Shown: positions 14,214 to 22,037, counted from the first letter of the stretch. The stretch is DNA of 30,369 nucleotides from DASSKO01 sp035690425 (GCA_035690425.1 DASSKO010000149.1:1-30369), one strand, 5' to 3'. Numbers and translations: made by a program. Notes: generated by a model from the letters alone, not told the origin.

Positions 14214-14229
14214 TGCCGCCGGTGCGGCA
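14214..14229. terminator. Hairpin between convergent betT and hydrolase genes
   Basis: TGCCGC and GCGGCA form a 6-bp stem with a four-base loop immediately after the betT stop. An outer GGTGAG/CTCACC pair brackets it and includes part of both gene ends. There is no long U tract, which is usual for actinobacterial terminators. Confidence 0.45.
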
Positions 14230-14255
14230 GTCCTTACCTTCCAGGCATCTTCGCC

Positions 14256-15020
14256 TCACCGCAGGGCGGCGAGTACGGCGGGCCAGGCGGCGGACCCCGG
14301 CTGGATCAGCACGAAATGGTCGACCCCCTCCAGCTCCACCAGGTCCACACCCGTCAGCCCGCGCGAGCTCTCGATCGGCACCGCCATGTCCTGGTCGCCG
14401 TGGATGACGGTGATCGGCGCGGTGGGGGTAGACGCCTGCAGCAGTTGCGCCGGGTCGGCGGCGGCGTAGATCTCGGGCTGCTGGTGCGGTGAGGTGCCCA
14501 TCAGGTCGGCCACCGCCCCGTCGCCGAGACCGCGCCAGTAGCCGTCGACCAGATCCGCCACCGGTGCGAGCGCGACGACCGCCCGCAGCCGGGGTGCATC
14601 CGGGCGCAGCGCCGTCCACATCGCCAGATGCCCGCCCGCCGAGTGGCCGACCAGCGACACGTCGTCGAGGTCGGCCCGTCCCGGCGCGACCGACTCGATC
14701 TCGGGCACGGCGGCGACGGCCGCCGTCACGTCGTCGAACGTCTCCGGGTAGCCGCCGTCGCCGCCGGTCCGCCGGTACTCCGGCGTCATCACGACGTACC
14801 CCTCGGCGGCGACCGCCTGCGCGAACGAACGGGTGTGCGTGCGGTCGTACTCCTGCCGCCAGAAGCCGCCGTGCAGCAGCACCACCACCGGCGCCCGGTC
14901 CGAGCTGTCGAGCGGGCGCGGCGGCAGGTGCACGTCGATCAGCTGGTCGGGGTGGGAGCCGTAGGTGTACACGGCGTCGGGCTTGCCGTTCGGACGGGTC
15001 GACGAGTCCTGGGTGTTCAT
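14256..15020 (-). CDS. Alpha/beta hydrolase (esterase or arylformamidase-like)
   Basis: 254 residues. The oxyanion motif HGGFW (50-54), nucleophile Ser127 in GHSAGG, acid Asp211 in HGDQD and His235 in GVDHF make a complete catalytic triad. The HGGFW...EYRR layout resembles the BD-FAE/kynurenine-formamidase group of small esterases; the substrate cannot be told. There is no signal peptide. The start at 15020 is chosen because TAGGGT lies seven bases before the ATG and homology begins shortly after. The open frame continues upstream without recognisable sequence. Confidence 0.85.
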   Translation of the reverse strand: MNTQDSSTRPNGKPDAVYTYGSHPDQLIDVHLPPRPLDSSDRAPVVVLLHGGFWRQEYDRTHTRSFAQAVAAEGYVVMTPEYRRTGGDGGYPETFDDVTAAVAAVPEIESVAPGRADLDDVSLVGHSAGGHLAMWTALRPDAPRLRAVVALAPVADLVDGYWRGLGDGAVADLMGTSPHQQPEIYAAADPAQLLQASTPTAPITVIHGDQDMAVPIESSRGLTGVDLVELEGVDHFVLIQPGSAAWPAVLAALR

Positions 15021-15027
15021 CGACGCC

Positions 15028-15033
15028 ACCCTA
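15028..15033 (-). promoter_or_regulatory. Leaderless -10 box of the alpha/beta hydrolase gene
   Basis: TAGGGT, then seven bases, then ATG on the minus strand; no Shine-Dalgarno. This box decides between the internal ATG at 15020 and a longer reading frame starting at 15140. Confidence 0.45.
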
Positions 15034-15177
15034 GTGCCGACGCGCTGCACCGCGCGGACGTGTTTCACGGAGCCGTAGACGGTGAGCGCGGTCCTGGCCA
15101 TTCGGCGTACGACGTTCACGGGACCGTGGAACGTGGACACCCGCGGACGGCAAGGAAACCCGACACGTCACAACGAC

Positions 15178-15183
15178 TAGAGT
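15178..15183 (+). promoter_or_regulatory. Leaderless -10 box of the DUF4177 gene
   Basis: TAGAGT followed by seven bases and the ATG at 15191, with no Shine-Dalgarno. It is the likely promoter of the DUF4177-RidA-Nudix-MBL gene string. Confidence 0.45.
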
Positions 15184-15190
15184 CCGGCTT

Positions 15191-15346
15191 ATGACGAAGT
15201 GGGAATACGCAACCGTGCCGCTGCTCGTGCACGTGACCAAGGACATCCTGGACAACTGGGGCGAGGACGGCTGGGAGCTCGTGCAGGTGGTGCCCGGCCC
15301 GAACCCGGAGAACGTCGTGGCCTACCTGAAGCGGGAGAAGAGCTGA
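15191..15346 (+). CDS. Small DUF4177-like protein
   Basis: 51 residues beginning MTKWEYATVPLL, with the (K/R)WEY...L...G.DGWELV pattern of DUF4177. Function is unknown. It has no membrane segment or signal. The stop overlaps the ATG of the RidA gene (TGATG), so both should be translated together. The same small gene precedes ridA in related actinobacteria as far as I recall. The leaderless -10 box supports the start. Confidence 0.8.
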   Translation: MTKWEYATVPLLVHVTKDILDNWGEDGWELVQVVPGPNPENVVAYLKREKS

Positions 15347-15807
15347 TGGCCACGCCGGAGGACAACCTCGCCAGACTCGGCTTCAGCGTGCCGGAAGTGG
15401 TCAAGCCCGTCGCCGCGTACGTGCCGACCGTGCGAACCGGCAACTACGTCTTCACCTCGGGCCAGTTGCCGATGCGGGACGGCCGGCTGGTCACCGCGGG
15501 CAAGGTCGGCGGCGAGGTCACGCTCGAAGAGGCCCAGGCCTGCGCCCAGCAGTGTGTGCTCAACGCGCTGGCCGCGATCAAGGCGGAGATCGGTGACCTG
15601 TCCGGCGTCACGCGTGTGGTCAAGGCCGTTGCGTTCGTCGCCTCCACCCCCGACTTCACCGCCCAGCCTCAGGTCGCGAACGGCGCGTCGGAGCTGCTCG
15701 GAGACGTGTTCGGCGAGGCGGGGCGGCACGCTCGATCCGCGGTCGGCGTACCCGTGCTCCCGCTCGACGCCCCGGTCGAGGTCGAGCTGATCGTCGAAGT
15801 CTCCTGA
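15346..15807 (+). CDS. RidA family protein (YjgF/YER057c/UK114)
   Basis: 153 residues, slightly longer than the classic RidA of about 130 and like the actinobacterial subfamily beside crp. The C-terminal ARSAVGVPVLPLDAPVEVE carries the conserved Arg (R130) that in RidA binds the carboxylate of reactive enamine/imine intermediates. The N-terminal GFSVPEVVKPVAAYVPTVRTGNYVFTSGQLP is also typical. RidA proteins hydrolyse 2-aminoacrylate-type intermediates from PLP enzymes; whether this subfamily does so is not shown. It sits between the DUF4177 and Nudix genes with overlaps of one base or gaps of four. Confidence 0.88.
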   Translation: MATPEDNLARLGFSVPEVVKPVAAYVPTVRTGNYVFTSGQLPMRDGRLVTAGKVGGEVTLEEAQACAQQCVLNALAAIKAEIGDLSGVTRVVKAVAFVASTPDFTAQPQVANGASELLGDVFGEAGRHARSAVGVPVLPLDAPVEVELIVEVS

Positions 15808-15811
15808 CCCC

Positions 15812-16633
15812 ATGGACAACAGCCGCCGGCTGCCACCTGAGCTGGTCGCGCACGCCCGATCGTTCGCCGAGGGTGACCGGCCGCCGGCGGAACCGCGCGA
15901 CGCTGCCACGGTCGTGCTGCTGCGTCCCGGCCCAGCCGGCGTCGAGTCCTACCTGCTGCGCCGGCATCTGGGGATGCCGTTCGCCGGCGGCATGTACGCC
16001 TTCCCCGGCGGTGGCGTGGATGCCCGCGACAAGGACACGAGTACGGCGTGGGCAGGGCCGGATGCGGCCGAGTGGGCCGCGCGGATGCAGTGTCCGGAGT
16101 CGCTGGCGCGGGCGCTGGTCTGTGCCGCGGTGCGCGAGACCTTCGAGGAGTCCGGCGTGTTGCTCGCCGGCCCGTCCGCGGACACCGTGGTCACCGACAC
16201 CACCGGCGAGGACTGGGAGGCCGACCGCGCCGGCCTGGTCGGACGTGAGCTGGCCTTCTCGGAGTTTCTGCACCGCAGGGGTCTAGTGCTGCGCTCGGAT
16301 CTGCTCGCTCTCTGGGCGCACTGGATCACGCCCGAGTTCGAGCCGCGTCGTTACGACACCCGGTTCTTCGTCGCCGTACTCCCCGCGGGCCAGCGCACTC
16401 GGGACGTGTCCGGCGAGGCCGACCGGGTGGCGTGGATGCGCCCGGCGGCTGCCGTGGCCGGTGTCGACGAGGAGTCGATGCGGATGCTGCCGCCCACCTA
16501 CGCGGCGATGCGCGAGCTCTCCGACCTCTCCGAGCCCGCCGACGCGCTGGCGCGAGCGGCCGGCCGCGCGGTCACCACAATCTGCCCGCGGGTGGTCTTC
16601 GACGCGGCCGGCGGTTACCTCGCGGTGGACTGA
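15812..16633 (+). CDS. Nudix hydrolase, NUDT19-like with long loop in the Nudix box
   Basis: 273 residues. FPGGGVD (64-70) and RETFEESGVLL (108-118) are the two halves of a Nudix box, but about 35 residues separate them instead of the usual 10 or so. This expanded arrangement is known in NUDT19/RP2-like enzymes, some of which cleave CoA. The metal-binding Glu residues of REXXEESG are intact. The substrate is therefore a nucleotide-linked diphosphate, not further defined. The start lies four bases after the ridA stop. A metallo-hydrolase gene begins two bases after its stop. Confidence 0.87.
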   Translation: MDNSRRLPPELVAHARSFAEGDRPPAEPRDAATVVLLRPGPAGVESYLLRRHLGMPFAGGMYAFPGGGVDARDKDTSTAWAGPDAAEWAARMQCPESLARALVCAAVRETFEESGVLLAGPSADTVVTDTTGEDWEADRAGLVGRELAFSEFLHRRGLVLRSDLLALWAHWITPEFEPRRYDTRFFVAVLPAGQRTRDVSGEADRVAWMRPAAAVAGVDEESMRMLPPTYAAMRELSDLSEPADALARAAGRAVTTICPRVVFDAAGGYLAVD

Positions 16634-16634
16634 C

Positions 16635-17450
16635 GTGGCGGACTGCCAGAGTGGTCGTGCCGGCTGGCAGGATCGTCGTGCCGGCTGGCAGGGTGGTCGT
16701 GCCGGTCTGCACGCCGAGTGCGTGCTGGCGCCCAACGCCGGCCCGATGACTCTCGAGGGCACCAACACCTGGATCGTGCGTGGGTCGCCTGCGGGCCGCT
16801 CGGTCGTCATCGATCCCGGTCCGCTGCACGAGACCCATCTGCGCGAGGTCGCGGATCGGGCCGGTGACGTGAGCGCCGTACTCCTCACCCACGGGCATCT
16901 CGACCACTCCGAGGGCGCGCGGGTCTTCGCCGAGCGCGCCGGCTGCGGGGTACGTGCCCTGGACCCGCAGCACCGGCTGGGCGACGAGGGCCTCGGCGAC
17001 GGCGACGTGGTGGACATCGACGGGCTCGAGGTGCGGGTGGTCGGGACGCCTGGGCACACCAGCGACTCGTTGTCCTTCGTGGTGCCCGAGGACCGCGCGG
17101 TGCTGACCGGCGACACGGTGCTGGGCCGGGGCACCACCGTCGTCGCTCATCCCGACGGCAGGCTCGGTGCCTACCTGGGCTCGCTGCGCCGGCTGCACCG
17201 GCTGGCCGAGGCGGCCGGGATCGACTCGGTCTTGCCAGGGCACGGCCCCGTGATCGACGACGCGCTCGCCGTGCTCGACCATTACCTCGCCCATCGCGCC
17301 GAGCGGCTGGAGCAGGTGCGCGCCGCCGTGACCGCCGGCGCGAGTACGCCGGGAGAGGTGGTCGAGCACGTGTACGTCGACGTCGACCCGGTGCTGTGGC
17401 CCGCCGCAGAGCTCTCGGTTCGCGCGCAACTGGACTACCTGCGCGAGTGA
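16635..17450 (+). CDS. MBL-fold metallo-hydrolase
   Basis: 271 residues. The zinc ligands are visible: THGHLDH (85-91), His141 in GTPGHTSDS, Asp160 in TGDTVLG and the late His in LPGHGP. The sequence CVLAPNAGPMTLEGTNTW near residues 29-46 is characteristic of the actinobacterial group encoded beside crp (Rv3677c-like) and of LACTB2-type proteins. Its substrate is unknown; LACTB2 is an RNase. The N-terminus is odd: residues 6-26 are three tandem 7-residue units rich in Gly, Arg and Trp, encoded by a minisatellite. The GTG start overlaps no ribosome site and may be coupled to the Nudix gene two bases upstream; the true start could lie after the repeat. Confidence 0.88.
   Translation: MADCQSGRAGWQDRRAGWQGGRAGLHAECVLAPNAGPMTLEGTNTWIVRGSPAGRSVVIDPGPLHETHLREVADRAGDVSAVLLTHGHLDHSEGARVFAERAGCGVRALDPQHRLGDEGLGDGDVVDIDGLEVRVVGTPGHTSDSLSFVVPEDRAVLTGDTVLGRGTTVVAHPDGRLGAYLGSLRRLHRLAEAAGIDSVLPGHGPVIDDALAVLDHYLAHRAERLEQVRAAVTAGASTPGEVVEHVYVDVDPVLWPAAELSVRAQLDYLRE
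16650..16712 (+). repeat. 21-bp tandem repeat, three copies, in the MBL gene
   Basis: Three in-frame 21-base units encode SGRAGWQ, DRRAGWQ and GGRAGLH. The first two copies are near identical and the third has drifted at its end. It lies in a part of the protein that is not conserved in the family. Confidence 0.85.
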
Positions 17451-17455
17451 GGCAG

Positions 17456-17483
17456 GAGCGCCGTCCCTTGCTAGGGCGCGCTC
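17456..17483. terminator. Bidirectional hairpin between MBL and VOC genes
   Basis: GAGCG/CGCTC, then CG/CG and CCCT/AGGG, form an 11-bp stem with two small bulges and a TGCT loop. It lies between two convergent stop codons 20 bases apart and includes the stop of the VOC gene. Confidence 0.5.
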
Positions 17484-17842
17484 AGGTCGACGACGCAGAA
17501 GGCGTTGCCGTCCGGGTCACCGAGGACCACGAAGTCCGGGTCCGGCGGATACAGATCCCAGTCGAGCCTGCGTGCGCCGAGGCCCACGAGTCGCTCGACC
17601 TCCGCCTCCTGCTCGGCCCTGGTGTCGGTGAACAGGTCGAGGTGGACGCGCGGGTGCGCCTCCACCGGCGACTCGCTGCGCTGTAGGCCCAGCGCGCGGC
17701 CGGAACCGTCTGCGTGGTGCAGCGTCGTCCAGTCGTCACTCTTCCACTCGTCGGAGACGACGAGGTCGAGCGCTGCGGACCAGAAGGCAACGGCGCGGGG
17801 CAGGTCGACCACACCGATCACCGGAAACCCGAGTCTGAGCAC
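17471..17842 (-). CDS. VOC-superfamily (glyoxalase/bleomycin-resistance-like) protein
   Basis: 123 residues, a single VOC module pair: the opening LGFPVIGVVDLPRAVAFWSAALDL and the closing DFVVLGDPDGNAFCVVD are standard for small glyoxalase-like proteins. Candidate metal ligands are a His in VHLDLF and a Glu/Asp near the ends, but one usual Glu appears to be replaced in the FCVVD segment, so catalysis is uncertain. The GTG start at 17842 is supported by TAGGCT six bases upstream. It sits between the MBL and crp genes, which are usually closer neighbours, so it looks like an insertion into conserved gene order. Confidence 0.82.
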   Translation of the reverse strand: MLRLGFPVIGVVDLPRAVAFWSAALDLVVSDEWKSDDWTTLHHADGSGRALGLQRSESPVEAHPRVHLDLFTDTRAEQEAEVERLVGLGARRLDWDLYPPDPDFVVLGDPDGNAFCVVDLSAP

Positions 17843-17848
17843 GGCTCC

Positions 17849-17854
17849 AGCCTA
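17849..17854 (-). promoter_or_regulatory. Leaderless -10 box of the VOC gene
   Basis: TAGGCT, then GGAGCC, then the GTG start on the minus strand. It gives the VOC gene a promoter independent of crp upstream. Confidence 0.45.
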
Positions 17855-17876
17855 GCGTCGCGGGGCAGTTCTGCGA

Positions 17877-17922
17877 TTTCGGTGCGGGTGAAGGTGCGGT
17901 TTCGGTGCGGGTGGAGGCACGG
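17877..17922. repeat. 23-bp tandem duplication downstream of crp
   Basis: Two adjacent 23-base copies (17877-17899 and 17900-17922) match at 20 positions and begin TTTCGGTGCGGGTG. They lie between the crp stop and the VOC promoter and encode nothing recognisable. Confidence 0.7.
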
Positions 17923-17934
17923 CGGGTGCGGTGG

Positions 17935-18612
17935 TCAGCGGGCGCGGCGCTGCAGCCGCTCGAGGTCGATGATGACCACCGAGCGCGGCTCGAGCCGGAG
18001 CCAGCCACGGTGGGCGAAGTCGGCGAGTGCCTTGTTGACGGTCTCCCGGGAGGCGCCGACGAGCTGGGCGAGCTCCTCCTGGGTGAGGTCGTGGTGGACG
18101 TGCACGCCGTCGTCGGCGGAGCGGCCGAACCGGGCCGACAGGTCGAGCAGGGCCTTGGCCACGCGACCGGGCACGTCGGAGAACACCAGGTCGGCCACGA
18201 CGTCGTTCGCCTTGCGCAGCCTCGCTGCCAGCTGGCCGAGCAGCCCGCGGGCCACGTCGGGGCGGCCGGACAGCCAGCGCGCTAGCTCGTCGTGACTGAG
18301 GGACTCGAACGTGACGTCGGTCACCGCGGTGACCGTCGCCGACCGCGGGCCGGGGTCGAACAGCGACAGCTCCCCGAACATCTGCCCGGGCCCGAGGACG
18401 GCCAGCAGGTTCTCCCGCCCATCGGTGGAGCTGCGACCGAGCTTGATCTTGCCGTCGATGACGACGTACAAGCGGTCACCGGCGTCCCCCTCGCGGAACA
18501 CGACGTCGCCCCGGCGGAAATGGCTGGTGGCCATCGATGCTCGCAACGCCGCCGCAGCCTCGTCATCGAGACCGCTGAACAGCGGTGTCTGTCGAAGCAC
18601 GTCGTTGTCCAC
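17935..18612 (-). CDS. crp: Crp/Fnr-family transcriptional regulator
   Basis: 225 residues. An N-terminal cyclic-nucleotide-binding beta-roll (about 10-115) has the phosphate-binding cassette FGELSLFDPGPRSATV (79-94) with Glu81 and Arg90 as needed for cAMP binding. A C-terminal helix-turn-helix (about 175-205) includes TQEELAQLVGASRETVNKAL. It is the actinobacterial global regulator of the Rv3676/GlxR group and is expected to bind TGTGA-N6-TCACA-like sites. GTG at 18612 is chosen because AGGAGG lies seven bases before it; the GTG two codons upstream is only one base from it. It is divergent from nth, as in mycobacteria and streptomycetes. Confidence 0.95.
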   Translation of the reverse strand: MDNDVLRQTPLFSGLDDEAAAALRASMATSHFRRGDVVFREGDAGDRLYVVIDGKIKLGRSSTDGRENLLAVLGPGQMFGELSLFDPGPRSATVTAVTDVTFESLSHDELARWLSGRPDVARGLLGQLAARLRKANDVVADLVFSDVPGRVAKALLDLSARFGRSADDGVHVHHDLTQEELAQLVGASRETVNKALADFAHRGWLRLEPRSVVIIDLERLQRRAR

Positions 18613-18619
18613 GTGCACG

Positions 18620-18625
18620 CCTCCT
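18620..18625 (-). promoter_or_regulatory. Shine-Dalgarno that fixes the crp start
   Basis: AGGAGG on the minus strand, seven bases before the GTG at 18612. It rules out the in-frame GTG at 18618. Confidence 0.7.
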
Positions 18626-18705
18626 ATGCGCAGCGCGTCCGCCAGAACCGGCTCCCGGCGGTGTCACGCGTCACAGTCTGACGCATCGGCGTCGGCGCGG
18701 CCACG

Positions 18706-18711
18706 TAGGCT
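18706..18711 (+). promoter_or_regulatory. Leaderless -10 box of nth
   Basis: TAGGCT followed by TGGCAAC and the ATG at 18719; no Shine-Dalgarno. It is the likely promoter of the overlapping nth-tlpA-nudL-marP operon. Confidence 0.5.
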
Positions 18712-18718
18712 TGGCAAC

Positions 18719-19432
18719 ATGCCTGCACAGACGCGTGAGGAGAGCCCGGTCGCGCTCACGCGGCGTGCCCGCAGGATCAACCGTGCGCTCGCCGAGACCT
18801 ATCCTGACGCGGTCATCGAGCTCGACTTCACCAACCCGTTCCAGCTGCTGGTCGCCACCGTGCTGTCTGCGCAGACGACCGACAGGCGGGTCAACATGGT
18901 GACCCCCACCCTGTTCGCTCGCTATCCCGACGCGGCCGCGTTGGCCGCAGCCGACCGCGGTGAGCTCGAGGCCCTGATCCAGCCCACCGGCTTCTTCCGG
19001 GCCAAGACCGAGTCGCTGCTCAAGCTGGCGCGTGCACTGTGCGACGACTTCGGTGGCGAGGTGCCACCGCGGCTCGCCGACCTGGTCACGCTGCCGGGCG
19101 TCGGCCGCAAGACGGCCAACGTGGTGCTGGGCAACGCCTTCGGGATCCCGGGCATCACCGTCGACACACACTTCGGCCGGCTGGCGCGACGCTTCGGCTG
19201 GACGGCCGAGACCGACCCGGTCAGAGTCGAGCACACGGTCGGCGCGCTGTTCCCGAAGCGGGACTGGACCGACCTGTCGCAGCGGTTGATCTGGCACGGC
19301 CGGCGCTGCTGCCACGCTCGCCGGCCCGCCTGTGGCGTGTGTCCGCTGGCGCGGTTGTGCCCGTCGTACGGGGAGGGTCCCATCGACTCGGCGCAGGCCG
19401 CCAAGCTGGTCAAGACCGAGGGCCGCGCGTGA
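18719..19432 (+). CDS. nth: Endonuclease III, [4Fe-4S] DNA glycosylase/AP lyase
   Basis: 237 residues. The helix-hairpin-helix LPGVGRKTANVVLGNAFG (125-142) contains the catalytic Lys131, and Asp149 in TVDTHF is the second catalytic residue. The cluster ligands are Cys198, Cys205, Cys208 and Cys214 in the exact C-X6-C-X2-C-X5-C spacing. It removes oxidised pyrimidines from DNA and cleaves the abasic site. The stop overlaps the GTG of the next gene (GTGA). The gene order crp/nth/thioredoxin-like/Nudix/protease is conserved in actinobacteria. Confidence 0.97.
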   Translation: MPAQTREESPVALTRRARRINRALAETYPDAVIELDFTNPFQLLVATVLSAQTTDRRVNMVTPTLFARYPDAAALAAADRGELEALIQPTGFFRAKTESLLKLARALCDDFGGEVPPRLADLVTLPGVGRKTANVVLGNAFGIPGITVDTHFGRLARRFGWTAETDPVRVEHTVGALFPKRDWTDLSQRLIWHGRRCCHARRPACGVCPLARLCPSYGEGPIDSAQAAKLVKTEGRA

Positions 19433-20112
19433 GGCGGTCACGGCCCGCAGCGCTGGCTCCGGTGCTGGCCGGGCTGCTGTTGGTCGTGCTCGCGGCGTGC
19501 GCCGGCTCCGGTGACGCGGCCGAGTCCGGTGGCGATGCCGGGTCTGTCCCTGACCCGTTCTCGGCCACCCCGCCGCCGGCCTCGAGCGTCGAGGTGGCCA
19601 CGCCCGAGCTCCGGGCCCTCAAACGCCAGGCGGGCATCGAGCCGTGCCCCGACACCGAGCCGGCTGCGCCGGCCGAGACGACATCGGACGGGCTGCCCGC
19701 AGTCACTCTGCCGTGCCTGGGTGGCGGGCAGGACGTGCACCTGGCTGATCTGTCCGGCCCGATGGTGGTCAACCTGTGGGCGTCCTGGTGCGCTCCGTGC
19801 CGCGAGGAGCTTCCGGTGCTGCAGGAGTACGCCGAGATGGCGGCGGGCCGGGTCGAGGTGATCGGCATCGACTTCATGGACACCCGCCCGGGGGCGGCGC
19901 TGGAGCTGGCCCGGCAGTCCGACGTGACCTACCCGCTGCTGGCCGACATCGACGCCGAGCTGAGGGCTCCGCTTCGGGTGGTCTCGATGCCGATGACCTA
20001 CGTCGTCGACGAGGACGGCCGGATCGCCCGGACGATGCTCGGACAGATCCACTCCGTCGACGATCTCGACGCCGCCGTCGAAGCGGCGATCGGGGTGAGC
20101 GTCGGTGGTTGA
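19429..20112 (+). CDS. TlpA-like thioredoxin-fold lipoprotein
   Basis: 227 residues. The signal sequence ends in a lipobox LAAC with the lipidated Cys24, so the protein is anchored outside the membrane. After a flexible Ala/Pro/Ser-rich linker (25-85) comes a thioredoxin domain with the active site W-C121-AP-C124 and a cis-Pro region (SMPMTYVVD). It is a thiol-disulphide oxidoreductase of the TlpA/ResA type, likely reducing or maturing exported proteins. Another Cys pair (C73, C96) lies before the active site. The GTG start overlaps the nth stop by four bases and the end overlaps the Nudix gene by eight. Its homologue occupies the same place in mycobacteria (Rv3673c). Confidence 0.9.
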   Translation: MRRSRPAALAPVLAGLLLVVLAACAGSGDAAESGGDAGSVPDPFSATPPPASSVEVATPELRALKRQAGIEPCPDTEPAAPAETTSDGLPAVTLPCLGGGQDVHLADLSGPMVVNLWASWCAPCREELPVLQEYAEMAAGRVEVIGIDFMDTRPGAALELARQSDVTYPLLADIDAELRAPLRVVSMPMTYVVDEDGRIARTMLGQIHSVDDLDAAVEAAIGVSVGG

Positions 20113-20800
20113 CGCTCCGGAGCCGCACCAGCTCGCCGGCCAGCGCGACGTTCCCGACTGGGTGGCTCCGCTGGCCGACGCGGTCGACGACGTGGAGGCC
20201 AGCCAGCTCTCGAGGTTCCTACCGCCACCCGACGGGTCTGCGCGCCCCGCCGCGGTGCTGATGCTCTTCGGCGAGCAGGCCGACGGCCCCGACGTGCTGC
20301 TCATCGAACGCGCGCACGACATGCGCTCGCACCCCTCGCACGTCGCCTTCCCCGGAGGCGCGCACGATGTCGGCGACGCAGGGCCCGTGGCTACCGCGCT
20401 GCGGGAGGCGGAGGAGGAGACCGGGCTGGACCCGGCCGGTGTCTCGGTCATCGGCCAGCTGCCCGAGCTCTACCTGCCGCCCAGCAACTTCGCGGTCACG
20501 CCGGTGCTGGCGTGGTGGCGCAACCCGAGCGAGGTCTCGGTGGTCGACCCCGCCGAGGTCGCCTCGGTGCACCGGGTGCCGTTGGCGGAGCTGCTCGATC
20601 CCTCCCATCGCTACTCGGTGCGGCACCCCTCCGGCTTCGTCGGTCCGGCCTTCGTCGTACGCGAGAAGCTGGTGTGGGGGTTCACCGGTGGGCTGCTGTC
20701 GAAGCTGTTCGCCCACGTGGGCTGGGAGACACCGTGGGACGTCGAGCGGTACACCGAGCTTCCTGACCACATGGTCGACGAGGCGTGGCGGCGCAGGTGA
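20105..20800 (+). CDS. CoA-type Nudix hydrolase (CoA diphosphatase-like)
   Basis: 231 residues. ERAHDMRSHPSHVAFPGG (68-85) is the upstream motif that marks CoA-pyrophosphatase Nudix enzymes (usual form LRxHxGQxAFPGG), and REAEEETGL (100-108) is the second half of the Nudix box with metal-binding Glu residues. The expected activity is hydrolysis of CoA or acyl-CoA to 3',5'-ADP and phosphopantetheine. The GTG start lies inside the previous gene (8-base overlap). The stop overlaps the preferred GTG of marP (GTGA). Confidence 0.9.
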   Translation: MVDAPEPHQLAGQRDVPDWVAPLADAVDDVEASQLSRFLPPPDGSARPAAVLMLFGEQADGPDVLLIERAHDMRSHPSHVAFPGGAHDVGDAGPVATALREAEEETGLDPAGVSVIGQLPELYLPPSNFAVTPVLAWWRNPSEVSVVDPAEVASVHRVPLAELLDPSHRYSVRHPSGFVGPAFVVREKLVWGFTGGLLSKLFAHVGWETPWDVERYTELPDHMVDEAWRRR

Positions 20801-21972
20801 ACGGACTCGACTGGCTGCTGGTGGCCTTCGCCGTCATCTACGCCCTCTCCGGTTATCGGCAGGGCTTCATCGTGGGTGCGTGCTCGACCTTCGGCCTGCT
20901 GGTCGGCGGCGCGCTCGGGGTGTTGTTCGTGCCCCGGCTGTTCGACCGGTTCGCCACCTCGCTGGAGGTGTCGATCGCGGCGGTCGCGACGGTGCTGGTG
21001 TGCGCGGTGCTCGGGCAGACGGTTGCGGCGTACTACGCGCGGACGGTCCGCCGGCAGATCACCTGGCACCCGGCTCGCGCGGTCGACGCCGTCGGCGGGG
21101 CGGTGCTGTCCGCGGCAGCTGCGATGGCGGTCGCGTGGGCGCTCGGTATCGCCGTGAGCGGTGCACAGATCCCCGGCGTCGCCAAGGCGGTGCAGTCCTC
21201 GCAGGTGCTCGCGACGGTCGACCGGGTGCTGCCCGGCGGGGCCGACCGGGCGCTCGAGGCGCTGACCGACGTGGTCGACCAGAGTGTCTTCCCCCGCTAT
21301 CTCGACCCGTTCGTGCCCGAGCAGATCGTGGCCGTCGACCCCCCGACCCGCGAGGTGCTGCGTGACCCGGAGATCCGGACCGCGTCGCGCAGCGTGGTCA
21401 AGATCATCGGCACCGCCGAGTCGTGCGCCCGCACCATCGAGGGGTCGGGCTTCGTCTACGCGCCCGAGCGGGTGATGACCAACGCGCACGTGGTGGCCGG
21501 CGTCGACTCTCCGACGGTGCTCATCGATGGTGCGGAGCTGAGTGCGGAAACCGTCGTCTACGATCCCGACCTCGACATCGCGGTGCTGGCCGTTGCCGGC
21601 CTCGCCGCGGAGCCGCTCGACTTCACCGAAGAAGGACGCAGCGGCAGCCCCGGCGCCGTACTCGGCTTCCCCGAGAACGGCCCGTTCGACGCCGAACCGG
21701 CACGCATCCGCGCCCGCCAACGGTTGCGCAGCTCCGACATCTACGGCCAGGGCACCGTGTTCCGCAACGTGTTCTCGGTCTACGCCTCGGTGCGGCCGGG
21801 CAACTCCGGCGGACCGATGGTCTCTCCTGACGGTGACGTCTACGGCGTGGTGTTCGCGGCGTCGGTCTCCGACGACGCCACCGGCTACGCGGTCACCGCC
21901 GAGCAGGTGGCGGAGGACGCCGCCACCGGCCGGGATGCCGCCGACCCCGTCAGCACCGGCGGCTGTGCCTGA
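20797..21972 (+). CDS. marP: MarP-like membrane serine protease (CvpA domain plus trypsin-like domain)
   Basis: 391 residues. Four hydrophobic helices (about 4-160) form a CvpA/colicin-V-production-like membrane domain. The extracytoplasmic chymotrypsin-like protease follows, with His231 (TNAHVV), Asp260 (DPDLDIAVL) and Ser337 (RPGNSGGPM). Cys210 and the near-terminal Cys390 match the redox-sensitive disulphide known in mycobacterial MarP, where it keeps the protease active under oxidative or acid stress. The oxidoreductase lipoprotein two genes upstream could act on it (inference). GTG at 20797 is chosen because it makes a GTGA overlap with the Nudix stop and matches the family start; GTG at 20785 is possible. 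Confidence 0.93.
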   Translation: MNGLDWLLVAFAVIYALSGYRQGFIVGACSTFGLLVGGALGVLFVPRLFDRFATSLEVSIAAVATVLVCAVLGQTVAAYYARTVRRQITWHPARAVDAVGGAVLSAAAAMAVAWALGIAVSGAQIPGVAKAVQSSQVLATVDRVLPGGADRALEALTDVVDQSVFPRYLDPFVPEQIVAVDPPTREVLRDPEIRTASRSVVKIIGTAESCARTIEGSGFVYAPERVMTNAHVVAGVDSPTVLIDGAELSAETVVYDPDLDIAVLAVAGLAAEPLDFTEEGRSGSPGAVLGFPENGPFDAEPARIRARQRLRSSDIYGQGTVFRNVFSVYASVRPGNSGGPMVSPDGDVYGVVFAASVSDDATGYAVTAEQVAEDAATGRDAADPVSTGGCA

Positions 21973-22037
21973 GGCAGATTTGCTGTCTCGGCGCGACCTG
22001 GGTGGCACGTCGCCGCGAGATCGCGGTCTTGCCTCAG
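21969..22037. terminator. Bidirectional terminator-like structure between marP and the hydrolase gene
   Basis: CTGAGGCA and TGCCTCAG (21969-21976 and 22030-22037) are perfect 8-base inverted arms that include both stop codons. Inside lies a second perfect hairpin, CCGCGA-GA-TCGCGG (22013-22026), adjacent to the right arm. It is symmetrical enough to serve both transcripts. Confidence 0.5.

Noticed and set aside
18662..18675. TGTCACGCGTCACA between crp and nth, as a Crp autoregulatory site
   Set aside because: It is a direct repeat of GTCAC, not the TGTGA-N6-TCACA palindrome; spacing and symmetry do not fit.
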